NCBI GenBank assembly: GCA_021780935.1
Contig: JAJXXT010000138.1
Location: forward strand, 1-64,000
From: Pseudomonadota bacterium
GTDB lineage: Bacteria; Pseudomonadota; Alphaproteobacteria; Acetobacterales; Acetobacteraceae
DNA: 64,000 nt
Reading direction: 5' to 3'
The translations under genes were made by a program, and so were the position numbers. Under the pieces are notes generated by a model. That model was not told where the DNA came from. It saw only the letters and a program-made list of their open reading frames with translations, and made no database searches. Shown here in pieces: positions 39,144 to 47,848 of this stretch (positions within the stretch are counted from its first letter, which is position 1; each line of letters begins with the position of its first letter).

Positions 39144-40498
39144 TGCGCGCCGAGGCGGCGGTTGCCGGGCTCTGGGCGCTCGTCGGCGGCGATGCCGCGG
39201 CGCTGGGCTGGCTGACATTTTCCGGGGCGGAGCCGGCGCTGGCGTCATCGTTCCGGCTGGGCACGGTTGCCCAGGCTGCGGTGGCGGCCAGCGGGCTCGC
39301 GGCCGCGGAGTTGCGGCATGCGGCCGGCTTGCCGCGCCAGCGCGTGACGGTTGCGATGCGCCACGCGGCGATCGAGTTTCAGAGCGAGCGGCATCTGCTT
39401 GTCGAGGGCGCGGCACCGCCGCCCGTCGATGCGCTGATGGGGCTCTACGCCACGCGCGACTCCCATGTCCGCATCCACACCAATTTCGCGCATCACCGCG
39501 AGCGGGTGCTGACGCTGCTCGGCTGTGCGCCGACGCGCGCGGCGGTGGCGGCGGCGCTGGCGGAGCGGGACGCCGTCGCCTTCGAAACCGAGGCGCATGC
39601 GGCGGGCGCGGTGGTGGCGGCACTGCGCGAGGCGACGGCCTGGGTAGCACACCCCCAGGCGCAGGCCCTGGAGGCGCTGCCGGTGCTGACGATCGAGCGC
39701 ATCGGCGACGCGCCGCCGCGCCCGTTGCCGCGCTCATCGCCACAGGGTGGCCGGCCGCTCGCCGGCATGACGGTCCTGGACCTCACGCGCATCATCGCGG
39801 GGCCGGTGGCCGGGCGGACGCTGGCCGCCCATGGTGCGGATGTGCGGCTCATCACGGCGCCCGCCCTGCCGCAGGTCGACTCGCTGCTGGCGGACACCGC
39901 GCGGGGAAAACACCGGGTGAATGCCGATCTCGCGACGCCCTCCGGGTGCCAGCTTCTGGCCGAGCTGATCCGTGGCGCCGATATCGTGATCCAGGGCTTC
40001 CGTGCCGGCGCCCTCGACCGGCGCGGCTTTTCGCCCGGGGAGATCGCGCGGCTTCGCCCCGGCATTGTCTGCGTCTGGCTCTCCGCGTTCGGCCATGTCG
40101 GGCCCTGGGCCGGGCGGCGCGGGTTTGACTCGCTCGTGCAGACCGCGACCGGGTTCAACGCCGAGGAGGGCCGCGCCGCCGGCGCCGGCGCCAGGGAACT
40201 GCCGTGCCAGGCGCTCGACCACGCCACCGGCTATCTCCTGGCGTTCGCCGCGATGATGGCGCGTCTGCGCCAGGCGCGCGAGGGCGGGTCATGGCTGGTC
40301 CGCGCGTCACTGGCGCAGACCGGGCGCTGGATTGCGGGGTTCGGCCGGCAGGACGGTTTCGCGGCCGCGGCGTTCAGCCCCGCGGAGATCGATGCGGTTT
40401 GCGAAACCCGAGCCACGCCGCGCGGCGCGGTGCGGGCCGTGCGCCACGCGGCCCAGCTTGCTGACACGCCGGCCGCCTGGGTGCCGGCGGACTACTGA
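39143..40498 (+). CDS. CaiB/BaiF-family CoA transferase
   Basis: 451 aa. It has an N-terminal half-domain (1 to about 200) and the class III CoA-transferase core: LAGMTVLDLTRIIAGPVAGRTLAAHGADV, then RGFDSLVQTATGF with the catalytic Asp, and QALDHATGYLLA. It moves CoA between carboxylic acids; the acid is unknown. Its ATG shares its A with the S49 peptidase stop. It ends 7 bases into the convergent GNAT gene. Confidence 0.85.
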   Translation: MRAEAAVAGLWALVGGDAAALGWLTFSGAEPALASSFRLGTVAQAAVAASGLAAAELRHAAGLPRQRVTVAMRHAAIEFQSERHLLVEGAAPPPVDALMGLYATRDSHVRIHTNFAHHRERVLTLLGCAPTRAAVAAALAERDAVAFETEAHAAGAVVAALREATAWVAHPQAQALEALPVLTIERIGDAPPRPLPRSSPQGGRPLAGMTVLDLTRIIAGPVAGRTLAAHGADVRLITAPALPQVDSLLADTARGKHRVNADLATPSGCQLLAELIRGADIVIQGFRAGALDRRGFSPGEIARLRPGIVCVWLSAFGHVGPWAGRRGFDSLVQTATGFNAEEGRAAGAGARELPCQALDHATGYLLAFAAMMARLRQAREGGSWLVRASLAQTGRWIAGFGRQDGFAAAAFSPAEIDAVCETRATPRGAVRAVRHAAQLADTPAAWVPADY

Positions 40499-41253
40499 AG
40501 CGCGGCACGCATCGTTGCGAGGCCCTCGCGTGCCGTGCCGTCCGGTGCGGCGTTGCCCGGTGCCAGCCAGGCCAGGATGGCGTCGCGGCGGCGCGGCCAC
40601 TCATCCTCGAGGATCGAGTACCAGTCGGTATCGCGCCGCCTTCCCTTCACCACCATGTGGGCGCGATGGCGGCCCTCATACGTGAAGCCGAGCCGTGCCG
40701 CGGCGCGACGGCTCGCTTCGTTGCGGGAGTCGCATTTCCACACCAGGCGCCGGTATCCGAGATCGTCGGCGGCCAGGCGCAGCAGCAGGAACATCGCCTC
40801 CGTCGAGGCGCGGGTGCGCTGCATGCGCGGCGAGAACCAGATGCCGCCAAGCTCGATGGCGGCGTTGCGCGGCTCGATGTTCATCAGGGCCAGCCAGCCG
40901 GAGACGACGCCCGTCACCACCGGCCGCACCGCCCAGAACATCGGGTCGTGGGTCGAGGCCAGGGTCGCCACCTGGGCGCGCATCGCCGCCTCGGTCGCGA
41001 ACGGGCCGTAGCTCATGTGGGTCCAGCTCGCCTCCGCACCCTGCGCCGCGTGCCAGAGTTCGGTAGCGTGGCGCGGGTGCAGCGGTTCCAGCACCGCGTG
41101 CGTGCCGCGGATCGGCACGCGAGCGGGCAGCGGCCGGGGCGTGGCATCCACTTCCGGGCCCCGCCTGTCCGAGCTCAGGGTGTCCGAGCCAGGGACGTTC
41201 CCGTTCAGGATGTTCCCACTCAGGGTGTCGGGGGCCGATTGCTTTTCTTCCAT
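40492..41253 (-). CDS. GNAT-family N-acetyltransferase
   Basis: 253 aa with the RimJ/RimL-like GNAT fold: HAVLEPLHPRHATELWHAA, WLALMNIEPRNAAIELGGIWFSPRMQRTRASTEAM (acetyl-CoA loop region), WKCDSRNEASRRAAARLGFTYEGRHRAHM and DTDWYSILEDEWP. It acetylates an amine or a protein N-terminus. The first 45 residues are an unusual extension built from a degenerate 15-bp repeat (41176-41235). ATG 41253 is listed; a start after the repeat would give the usual length of about 200. Confidence 0.85.
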   Translation of the reverse strand: MEEKQSAPDTLSGNILNGNVPGSDTLSSDRRGPEVDATPRPLPARVPIRGTHAVLEPLHPRHATELWHAAQGAEASWTHMSYGPFATEAAMRAQVATLASTHDPMFWAVRPVVTGVVSGWLALMNIEPRNAAIELGGIWFSPRMQRTRASTEAMFLLLRLAADDLGYRRLVWKCDSRNEASRRAAARLGFTYEGRHRAHMVVKGRRRDTDWYSILEDEWPRRRDAILAWLAPGNAAPDGTAREGLATMRAALQ

Positions 41254-41339
41254 GTGGCGACGTTCCGGGTCATGGTGTTCTTGCGCAAGGACCGGTGAGG
41301 CCCACATGCGCCATGCCACTGAACCAGGGAGGCTACCGG

Positions 41340-41750
41340 ATGACCCGTCTTGCTCTTACCGCCCTTGCCGCCGGCCTGCTCTTCTCGAGCGGTGCCATGG
41401 CCGCGACAGAGACTTTTCATGCGACACTGTCCGGCGCCCAGCAGGTGCCGCCGGTGAAAACGTCGGCCACGGGGACCGCGACGGTGACGATCGATACCGC
41501 GACCGGGAAGGCCACCTGGAGCGTGACATATACCGGCCCGAAGCCGTTTGCCGCGCATATCCATGGTCCTGCCCCGGCCGGCAAAAACGCCGGAGTGCTG
41601 GTGCCGATGAAGGTCGGGCCGAGCCCGATAACGGGCTCGGCGACGCTGAGCCCCAAGGTGATCAAGATCATCGAGTCGGGTGATGCCTACGTCAACCTGC
41701 ACACCGCCGCGCACAAGGCTGGCGAGATTCGCGGGCAGTTGACGAAGTAG
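41340..41750 (+). CDS. exported CHRD-domain protein
   Basis: 136 aa with signal peptide (about 1-21, cut after AMA). The CHRD domain fills the rest: ETFHATLSGAQQVPPVKTSATGTATVTID, HIHGPAPAGKNAGVLVP, then GDAYVNLHTAAHKAGEIRGQL. Bacterial CHRD proteins are periplasmic or outer-surface beta proteins of unknown role, some possibly metal-binding. GGAGG lies about 7 bases before ATG 41340. Confidence 0.88.
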   Translation: MTRLALTALAAGLLFSSGAMAATETFHATLSGAQQVPPVKTSATGTATVTIDTATGKATWSVTYTGPKPFAAHIHGPAPAGKNAGVLVPMKVGPSPITGSATLSPKVIKIIESGDAYVNLHTAAHKAGEIRGQLTK

Positions 41751-41758
41751 CCTCCGCC

Positions 41759-41792
41759 ATGCCCCCTCGGGCCGAACATTCCGAGGGGGCAT
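41759..41792. terminator. 12-bp perfect inverted repeat overlapping the next start codon
   Basis: ATGCCCCCTCGG (41759-41770) pairs exactly with CCGAGGGGGCAT (41781-41792) across a 10-base loop. It begins 9 bases after the CHRD stop, so it may act as terminator. The right arm holds both the GAGGGGG ribosome site and the first ATG of the next gene, so the folded RNA would hide that start. Confidence 0.5.
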
Positions 41793-41793
41793 G

Positions 41794-42768
41794 ATGCGAA
41801 TCGCGATCACCGGCGGCGGCGGGTTTCTTGGTCAGCGCGTCGCACGGCGGCTGGCGGCCGAGGGGCATCTCGGCGGCCGGCCGGTTGCCGGCCTCTCGCT
41901 GTTTGATATCGCGGCGCCGCCGGCGCCGAAGGCGTCGTTCCCGGTGTCGTGCGTTGCCGGCGACGTCGCGCACCTGCCGGAGGGCGCGATTCCGCCCGAT
42001 ACCGATGTGGTTTTTCACCTCGCGGCCGTCGTGTCCGCCGCCGCCGAAGCCGATTACGAGCTTGGCCGGCGCGTCAACCTGCGCGGCACGGATTCCGTGG
42101 TCGATGCCTGCCGCCGTCTCGCCAGACCGCCGCGCGTGGTCTTCACCAGCTCCGTCGCCAGTTTCTCCGCCTCGCCGGGCGAGGTGATCGGCCCGGTGAC
42201 GCGTCAGGTGCCGGCCAACTCCTATGGCGCGCAGAAGGCCGCGGCGGAGTTGATCCTGGCCGATGCCACGCGGCGCGGCTTTCTCGACGCGGTAACACTG
42301 CGCCTGCCGACGGTCTGCATCCGGCCCGGCCGCCCGAACCAGGCGGCCAGCAGCTTCGTTTCCTCCATCCTGCGCGAACCGCTGAACAACGAGCCGGCGG
42401 AGCTGCCGGTGGCGGAGGATTTTGTGCTGTGGATTGCGAGCCCGGCGCAGGCGACGGACTGGCTGCTGCACGCGGCGGTGATGGACACGGCTTCCATGGG
42501 GCTCGACCGCAGCGTCAACCCGCCGGGCCTGACCGTGACGGTGGGGGACATGCTGGCGGCGCTGGAGGCGGCGAGGCAGGGCGCCGGTGCCCTTGTCCGT
42601 CGCGTCCAGGCGCCGCAGATCGAGGCGATCGTCGCCACCTGGCCCGCGCGCTTCGACGCCGCCCGGGCGCTGGCGCTGGGTTTTGCGCCGCACGCCACGC
42701 TCGATGCGCTGGTTGGCGAATATCTGGCCGAGGGGCTCGCCGCAGAGCCACCCGCCGGGCGGCCATAG
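41794..42768 (+). CDS. NAD-dependent epimerase/dehydratase-fold dehydrogenase, D-erythronate dehydrogenase-like
   Basis: 324 aa SDR of the extended type. NAD site ITGGGGFLGQRVARRLA, VFHLAAVVSAAAEADYELGRRVN, the catalytic Ser in FTSSVASF and the Tyr/Lys in SYGAQKAAAEL. TLRLPTVCIRPGRPNQAASSFVSSI is characteristic of the DenD group, which oxidises D-erythronate. The product is probably an oxo-acid sugar. Start ATG 41794 or the adjoining ATG 41791; the ribosome site is inside the hairpin just upstream. Confidence 0.8.
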   Translation: MRIAITGGGGFLGQRVARRLAAEGHLGGRPVAGLSLFDIAAPPAPKASFPVSCVAGDVAHLPEGAIPPDTDVVFHLAAVVSAAAEADYELGRRVNLRGTDSVVDACRRLARPPRVVFTSSVASFSASPGEVIGPVTRQVPANSYGAQKAAAELILADATRRGFLDAVTLRLPTVCIRPGRPNQAASSFVSSILREPLNNEPAELPVAEDFVLWIASPAQATDWLLHAAVMDTASMGLDRSVNPPGLTVTVGDMLAALEAARQGAGALVRRVQAPQIEAIVATWPARFDAARALALGFAPHATLDALVGEYLAEGLAAEPPAGRP

Positions 42769-43070
42769 CGCGGCCCCAGCGCGGGCCGCATCGTCCGGCA
42801 GACCATCGGATAACGCCGGCCGCACCATCGCCCCCGGATCGAGCGGCGCAGGCGGGATGCACTGACCGCACATTGACATGTCAGTGTGCGGCGATAGGGT
42901 GTCGCCCGGCTTGGCGATAATGATCCGGGGGAAGCGTGATGGCTTCGGCCAATGGCGTTTGGGCCATCGGGGGTTTAGTCATCGGCGGTCGGCCGGGGCG
43001 GGTCGCGCCGCGGGCGAGGGTGCACGGCCCGAGCCAAGCCGCGTGTCCGCCAGCGACGGGTCCATGAGCG
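42769..43070. promoter_or_regulatory. 302-base intergenic region upstream of the GntR operon
   Basis: No gene is supported here. Its main feature is the near-perfect 24-bp palindrome at 42867-42890, described separately. Further right the sequence is GC-rich and shows no clear -35/-10 pair or terminator. Confidence 0.4.
42867..42890. promoter_or_regulatory. 24-bp palindrome, probable GntR-family operator
   Basis: CGCACATTGACA is followed directly by TGTCAGTGTGCG, one mismatch from a perfect palindrome, with a central TGACATGTCA core. It lies 180 bases upstream of the GntR gene and is the size of a dimeric FadR/GntR site. Autoregulation of the sugar cluster is inferred from position only. Confidence 0.5.
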
Positions 43071-43799
43071 GTGAGTGACACCACCCGCTCCCCGCGCGGC
43101 CCGAGCGAAGGCATCCAGCGTCACCTCGCCTATGAGGCGTTCACGCGCCGGCTGATCGAGCGCGAGCTCGCGCCCGGGCAGTTCGTTACCCAGAAAGAGC
43201 TGGCGACCATCACCGGGTTCGGGCTGAACGCCATCCGCGAGATGATTCCGCGCCTGGAAGCCGAGGGCCTGCTGCATGCCATTCCCCAGCGCGGCCTGCA
43301 GGTGGCGCGGCTCGATGCGGCGCTCGTGCGCGATGCGTTCGGGCTGCGCGAGCTGATCGAGCAGGCGGCACTCCGGCACTTCGTCGTCGCCGCGCCGAGC
43401 TCCCTGATCGAGGAGCAGGCGGCGGCACTCGACGCGGTGCGCCAGGCGGCCGAGCGGCGGATCGATGCCGCGCTGCTCGCGCACGCGCAGCGCGTGGACT
43501 GGGGATTTCACGATGTCGTCGTGGATTTTCTCGACAACAGCCTGATCAGCGAGATCCACCGCGTCAACGCGATCCGCATGCGCATGATGATGCCGGAGCG
43601 TGTCACCCTGTCCGAGGCGACGCTGCCGCCGGCCATCGCCGAGCATGTCGTCATCGTATCGGCATTGCAACGACGCGATGCCGCCGCCGCCGCCGCCGGT
43701 CTTGCCGCCCATCTGGCAAGCGCCCGCCGACGGGCACTCGGGATCGAGCCCGAGCCGCCCACTGCCGTCGCCGCAACACTCCAAGGGAGGAAATCATGA
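43071..43799 (+). CDS. GntR-family (FCD) transcriptional regulator
   Basis: 242 aa. N-terminal winged helix (about 12-78: FVTQKELATITGFGLNAIREMIPRLEAEGLL) and a helical FCD ligand domain (about 90-225) with the metal/ligand His residues in HAQRVDWGFHDVVVDF and at EHVVIVSAL. Proteins of this type sense sugar acids or organic acids and release DNA on binding. It heads the binding-protein/permease/aldolase cluster; its stop overlaps the next ATG. Confidence 0.88.
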   Translation: MSDTTRSPRGPSEGIQRHLAYEAFTRRLIERELAPGQFVTQKELATITGFGLNAIREMIPRLEAEGLLHAIPQRGLQVARLDAALVRDAFGLRELIEQAALRHFVVAAPSSLIEEQAAALDAVRQAAERRIDAALLAHAQRVDWGFHDVVVDFLDNSLISEIHRVNAIRMRMMMPERVTLSEATLPPAIAEHVVIVSALQRRDAAAAAAGLAAHLASARRRALGIEPEPPTAVAATLQGRKS

Positions 43800-45103
43800 G
43801 AAAAATGAAACAACGTGCCACGCGGGCGCTGCTCGCCGCCACCACCGCACTTGGCCTCTGCCTGCCGGCCGCCCTGGCCCAGGCCAAGACCGTGGTGACG
43901 CTGTGGTCCTGGAGCCCGGTGCAGACCACCACCGCGGCGATGGTCAAGGCGATCGAGAAGGCGCACCCGGATATCGTGGTGCGCGCGACCATCCAGCCGC
44001 ACACCGCCTATTTCACCGCGCTGAAGGCGGCGGCGGCATCGGGCACGCTGCCCGACATCATCGGCCTGCCGCCGGGCGCCTACACCCAGGAATACCGCCC
44101 CCATCTGATGAACCTGGCCGGCGCGGCGCCGGCGCTGTGGGGCAAGGACTGGCAGAAGAACTTCGCCCCCGCCCTGCTCACCCAGGCCCGCCTCGGCAAC
44201 CCCAAGGGCGATGCCGGCTTCTATATGCTGCCGCAGGAAGCCGAGGTGCTGAACATCTGGTACAACCGGACGGCCTTCGCCAAGGCGAAGATCGCCACGC
44301 CTCCAAAGACGATGGACGAACTGATCGCGGACACCAAGAAGCTGCGGGCCGCCGGCTTCATCCCGTTCTACCAGGGCGGTGGCACCGGCCTGTTTGACGC
44401 CTGGGTGTTCTCGCAGATCGCAGCCCAGACCGACCTCAAGGGTCTCGGCGAGGCGCAGCAGGGGCAGCCGGTGTGGACGCAGCCCGGCATGGTTGCCGCC
44501 GCCGCTGCCTGGCAGCGGCTGTTCACGGACAAGGTGGTGCAGCAGGGCGCGCTCTCCGCGCTGCAATACCCGACCGGGGCCAATCTGTTCGCGGCGGGGC
44601 GCGTCGGCATGATCTCGCTCGGCTCCTGGTGGCTGCAGGAGACGGCACTTTCCTCCAACCCCGCGCTGAAGACGATGTCGGGCTATGGCAAGTTCTTCTT
44701 CCCCGCGGTGGCCGCCACGGGCGCGGTGAGCCCGCCGCTCGGTGGCATCGATATCGGCTGGGGCATCACCAAATCCGCCGCCGCCTCGCCGGCGGAGACC
44801 AAGGCCGCCCAGATCGTGCTGAAGGAGCTGATCAGCGGCGTGGGTGAGCAGGTGGCGCTCAACCAGTTGAACGATCTTCCGGCCTTCGCCGGCATGCACC
44901 CGGCCCAGAAGCTCAATCCGCATCTGCAACATCTCTACGCCACCTACATCCAGGAGCTGCAGGCAGCACACCCGCATGCGATCGGCAACCCGGTGATCTT
45001 CCAGGCACTGGTCGCCAACCTCCAGGCGATTGCCGCAGGGCAGAAGACGCCGTTGGCGGCGATGGCGGCGGTGCAGGCGGTCGCGGAAAAGCAGCCGCAC
45101 TGA
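43796..45103 (+). CDS. sugar ABC transporter substrate-binding protein
   Basis: 435 aa, family 1 binding protein. Signal peptide about 1-29 (cut near ALAQA), then VVTLWSWSPVQTTTAAMVKAIEKAHPDI. The central block NIWYNRTAFAKAKIATPPKTMDEL is the hinge region typical of oligosaccharide-binding proteins. ATG 43796 has AAGGGAGG upstream and lies in an ATGA overlap with the GntR gene. Partner permeases follow; no ATPase. Confidence 0.9.
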   Translation: MRKMKQRATRALLAATTALGLCLPAALAQAKTVVTLWSWSPVQTTTAAMVKAIEKAHPDIVVRATIQPHTAYFTALKAAAASGTLPDIIGLPPGAYTQEYRPHLMNLAGAAPALWGKDWQKNFAPALLTQARLGNPKGDAGFYMLPQEAEVLNIWYNRTAFAKAKIATPPKTMDELIADTKKLRAAGFIPFYQGGGTGLFDAWVFSQIAAQTDLKGLGEAQQGQPVWTQPGMVAAAAAWQRLFTDKVVQQGALSALQYPTGANLFAAGRVGMISLGSWWLQETALSSNPALKTMSGYGKFFFPAVAATGAVSPPLGGIDIGWGITKSAAASPAETKAAQIVLKELISGVGEQVALNQLNDLPAFAGMHPAQKLNPHLQHLYATYIQELQAAHPHAIGNPVIFQALVANLQAIAAGQKTPLAAMAAVQAVAEKQPH

Positions 45104-45150
45104 ATGTCGCGCGACGACTGGGCGCGCGAAGAGGGGCACCGAACAGCGCG

Positions 45151-46092
45151 ATGAGCCTTGCCGCCGACAGCACGATGAGCCGAACGGCCCGGCGCCGCCG
45201 CCCCCAGCGGCTGCGCATCGGGGCCGGCCAGCTCGAAGCCTGGGCCTATGTGCTGCCGGCGCTTGGCTTGTTCCTGTTGTTCGAGCTTTACCCGATCCTC
45301 GCCAATCTCTGGGCGAGCGTGAGCCATCCGCATGGTGGCGTCTCGCTCGCCCGGTACGCGGAGGCGGCGGGCGACCCGGTGTTCTGGGTCGCGGTCCGCA
45401 ACTCCGTGATCTGGGTGCTGGCGAGTGTCGCACTTGAGATCGCGATCGGCTTTCCGCTCGCGGTCCTGATCGAGCTCGCGGTTCCGCGCGGGCGTGCCTG
45501 GTTTCGCACCCTGCTGTTCCTGCCGATGGTGGTCACGCCCTCGGTGATCGCGCTGGTGTTCACCACCATTTATGCGCCGGATTACGGGCTGCTGTACGGG
45601 TTGTTTCGCAGTCTCGGAATCGCCGGCAGCTTCCCCGCCGTGCTCGGCGAGCCGGCCGTCGCGACCTATGCGATCATCGCCGTCAATGTCTGGCAGTGGT
45701 GTGGGTTTTTTGTGCTGATGTACTGCGTCGGCATCGCCCAGCTCGACGCGCAGATTCTCGACGCGGCGGCGATCGACGGCGCGGTCGGCCTGGCGCGCGT
45801 GCGCTACGTGCTGTGGCCGATGCTGCGATCGACACATGTCTCGCTGATCGTTCTGGGGACGGTCCAGGCGCTGCAGCAATTCCCGCTGATCTACCTGATG
45901 ACGCAGGGTGGGCCAGCGAACGCCTCGCAGACACTCGCGACCTATATCTTCCAGACCGGGTTCGACGAAAACCGCATGGGCTTCGCCTCCACCATCGCCG
46001 TGGTGCTGTTCGTGCTGGCGCTGGTGCTCGTTGCCATCGAATACGCGCTGGCCGATGACTGGCTTGGCCGCTTGCGGGCGCCGGTGCGATGA
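45151..46092 (+). CDS. sugar ABC transporter permease (MalF type)
   Basis: 313 aa, six membrane spans after a basic N-terminus. EAA-type docking loop QILDAAAIDGAVGLARVRYVLWPMLRS. ATG 45151 or 45175 could start it; the first membrane span begins about residue 35 in either case. Overlaps the next permease by 4 bases. Confidence 0.88.
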   Translation: MSLAADSTMSRTARRRRPQRLRIGAGQLEAWAYVLPALGLFLLFELYPILANLWASVSHPHGGVSLARYAEAAGDPVFWVAVRNSVIWVLASVALEIAIGFPLAVLIELAVPRGRAWFRTLLFLPMVVTPSVIALVFTTIYAPDYGLLYGLFRSLGIAGSFPAVLGEPAVATYAIIAVNVWQWCGFFVLMYCVGIAQLDAQILDAAAIDGAVGLARVRYVLWPMLRSTHVSLIVLGTVQALQQFPLIYLMTQGGPANASQTLATYIFQTGFDENRMGFASTIAVVLFVLALVLVAIEYALADDWLGRLRAPVR

Positions 46093-46925
46093 ATCACGCC
46101 GGTGCCCGCGCACCCTCGCGCATGCTGATCGCCTACGCGGTGCTGGCCGGCGCCTGTGCGCTCAGCCTGCTGCCGACGGTCTACATGATCGACATCTCGC
46201 TGAGGAATGCGCAGGACAGTTTCGCACCCGTGCTGATCTCGGCGCATCCGACGCTCGCGAACTACACGGCGGTGCTGTCGCATACGCAATTTCTGAGGTT
46301 TTTCTTCAACAGTGCGCTGGTGGCGGGACTGACGGTGCTCGCCACGCTCGTGTGCGTCACCTGCCTCGCCTATGCGCTCTCGCGGCTCAAGGTCCGCGGT
46401 GGCGGGATCGTGCTGCTGGTGATCATGAGCGCGCTGCTGCTGCCGTTGGCCTCGCTGCTGATCCCCATCACCGTGCTGCTGCGCACGATCCACCTCACCA
46501 ACGCCTATCTCGGCCTGGTGGGCCCGGAGACGTCGCTCGGCATCGCCTTCGGCACGGTGATCGTGAAGGGTGCGATGGACGGCGTGCCGATGGAGCTGGA
46601 GGAGGCCGCGCGGCTCGACGGCGCGGGTTCGCTCGGCGTGCTGCTGCGGATCATGACGCCGCTCTGCCGCCCGGCCCTGCTGGTGGTGGCGGTGTGGCAG
46701 TTTCTGTTCTCGTGGAACGAGTTTTTCCTGGCACTCGTGATCATGTCGCGCAACGCCATGAAGACGCTGCCGCTGGCACCGCTGTTCTTCGAGGGCCCGT
46801 TCATGTCCAACCCCGGCAAGCTGTTTGCCATCCTGACGCTGATCGGGGTGGTGCCGATGCTGTTCTACGCCGTGCTGCAGCGCTGGTTCGTCTCCGGGTT
46901 GATGGAGGGCGGTGTCAAGGGATGA
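46089..46925 (+). CDS. sugar ABC transporter permease (MalG type)
   Basis: 278 aa, six membrane spans. EAA loop PMELEEAARLDGAGSLGVLLRIMTPLCRPALL and the C-terminal SGLMEGGVKG are characteristic. ATG in an ATGA overlap with the preceding permease. Forms the channel with the 45151 product. Confidence 0.9.
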   Translation: MNHAGARAPSRMLIAYAVLAGACALSLLPTVYMIDISLRNAQDSFAPVLISAHPTLANYTAVLSHTQFLRFFFNSALVAGLTVLATLVCVTCLAYALSRLKVRGGGIVLLVIMSALLLPLASLLIPITVLLRTIHLTNAYLGLVGPETSLGIAFGTVIVKGAMDGVPMELEEAARLDGAGSLGVLLRIMTPLCRPALLVVAVWQFLFSWNEFFLALVIMSRNAMKTLPLAPLFFEGPFMSNPGKLFAILTLIGVVPMLFYAVLQRWFVSGLMEGGVKG

Positions 46926-46947
46926 GGTCATTGTGAAGGATCAGGCC

Positions 46948-47832
46948 ATGAACGAGACGATCAGCGGCTTATGGGTGGCGCTGGCCACGCCGCTCGGCGC
47001 CGACGGCGCGATCGATGCCGTGGAGATGGCCCGCCACGCCCGCTCCCTGCTTGCCGAGGGTTGCGATGGCGTCGTGCTGTTCGGCACGACGGGCGAGGGC
47101 ACGTCCTTCGCGGCATGGGAACGCCTCGCGGCGGTGGAGGCGTTGTTGCGATCAGGCATCGAGCCGGAGCGGCTGGCACTGGGTACCGGTTGTCCGGCGA
47201 TCACCGACACGATCGCGCTGACCCGTGCGGCGCGCGCCCTCGGGCTGCGCCATGCGCTGATCCTGCCGCCCTATTTCTATCGCGACGCGAGCGAGGAGGG
47301 CGTCGGCGACGCGTTCAGCGCGGTGATCGAGAAGCTGGCGGACCCCGATCTGCGAGTGACGCTGTACCATATTCCGCAGACCTCCGGTGTTGCGGTCGCG
47401 CCCGGGGTCGCGGCGCGGCTGCGCCGGCGGTTCGGGCCGGTGATCGCCGGGCTGAAGGACAGCACGGGGGATTTCGCGCAGTTCCGCGCCTTCCGCGCCG
47501 CCGTGCCGGAGCTGCCGATTCTGGTCGGCAACGAGGCGGATATCGGCCGCGCGTTGGCGGAGGGTGGCGCGGGGACGATCTGCGGCATGGCGAACCTGGT
47601 GCCGGCGCTGGTGCGCGCGATGTTCGTCACCCAGGGTGCGGAGGCCGCGATGACGGCGGCGGTGGCCCAGGTGAAGGCACCGTTCCTGCCCTCGATGAAG
47701 GCCGCACTCGCGGTCCGGACCGGCAACGAGGGCTGGCGTCGTGTGCGCCCGCCGCTCACGGTGGCGAGCGAGGCGGTGGGACAGGAGGTCGCGCGCGGCC
47801 TCGCGGCGCTGGTCGCCGGCCGCGCGGCCTGA
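46948..47832 (+). CDS. DapA/NanA-family aldolase or synthase
   Basis: 294 aa TIM-barrel class I aldolase. Schiff-base Lys170 in GLKDSTGDF, Tyr140 in LYHIPQ, and the carboxylate-binding GTTGEGTS (46-53). The family includes dihydrodipicolinate synthase, sialic acid lyase and 2-keto-3-deoxy sugar-acid aldolases. Lying in a GntR/sugar-transporter operon, it is more likely a catabolic keto-acid aldolase or dehydratase than DapA. ATG 46948 has AAGGA upstream. Confidence 0.85.
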   Translation: MNETISGLWVALATPLGADGAIDAVEMARHARSLLAEGCDGVVLFGTTGEGTSFAAWERLAAVEALLRSGIEPERLALGTGCPAITDTIALTRAARALGLRHALILPPYFYRDASEEGVGDAFSAVIEKLADPDLRVTLYHIPQTSGVAVAPGVAARLRRRFGPVIAGLKDSTGDFAQFRAFRAAVPELPILVGNEADIGRALAEGGAGTICGMANLVPALVRAMFVTQGAEAAMTAAVAQVKAPFLPSMKAALAVRTGNEGWRRVRPPLTVASEAVGQEVARGLAALVAGRAA

Positions 47833-47848
47833 GGCGGCCGGCCTCGTC

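Noticed and set aside
46912..46947. Earlier GTG start for the DapA-family gene
   Set aside because: It would overlap the permease end and adds a non-conserved leader; ATG 46948 has a proper ribosome site.
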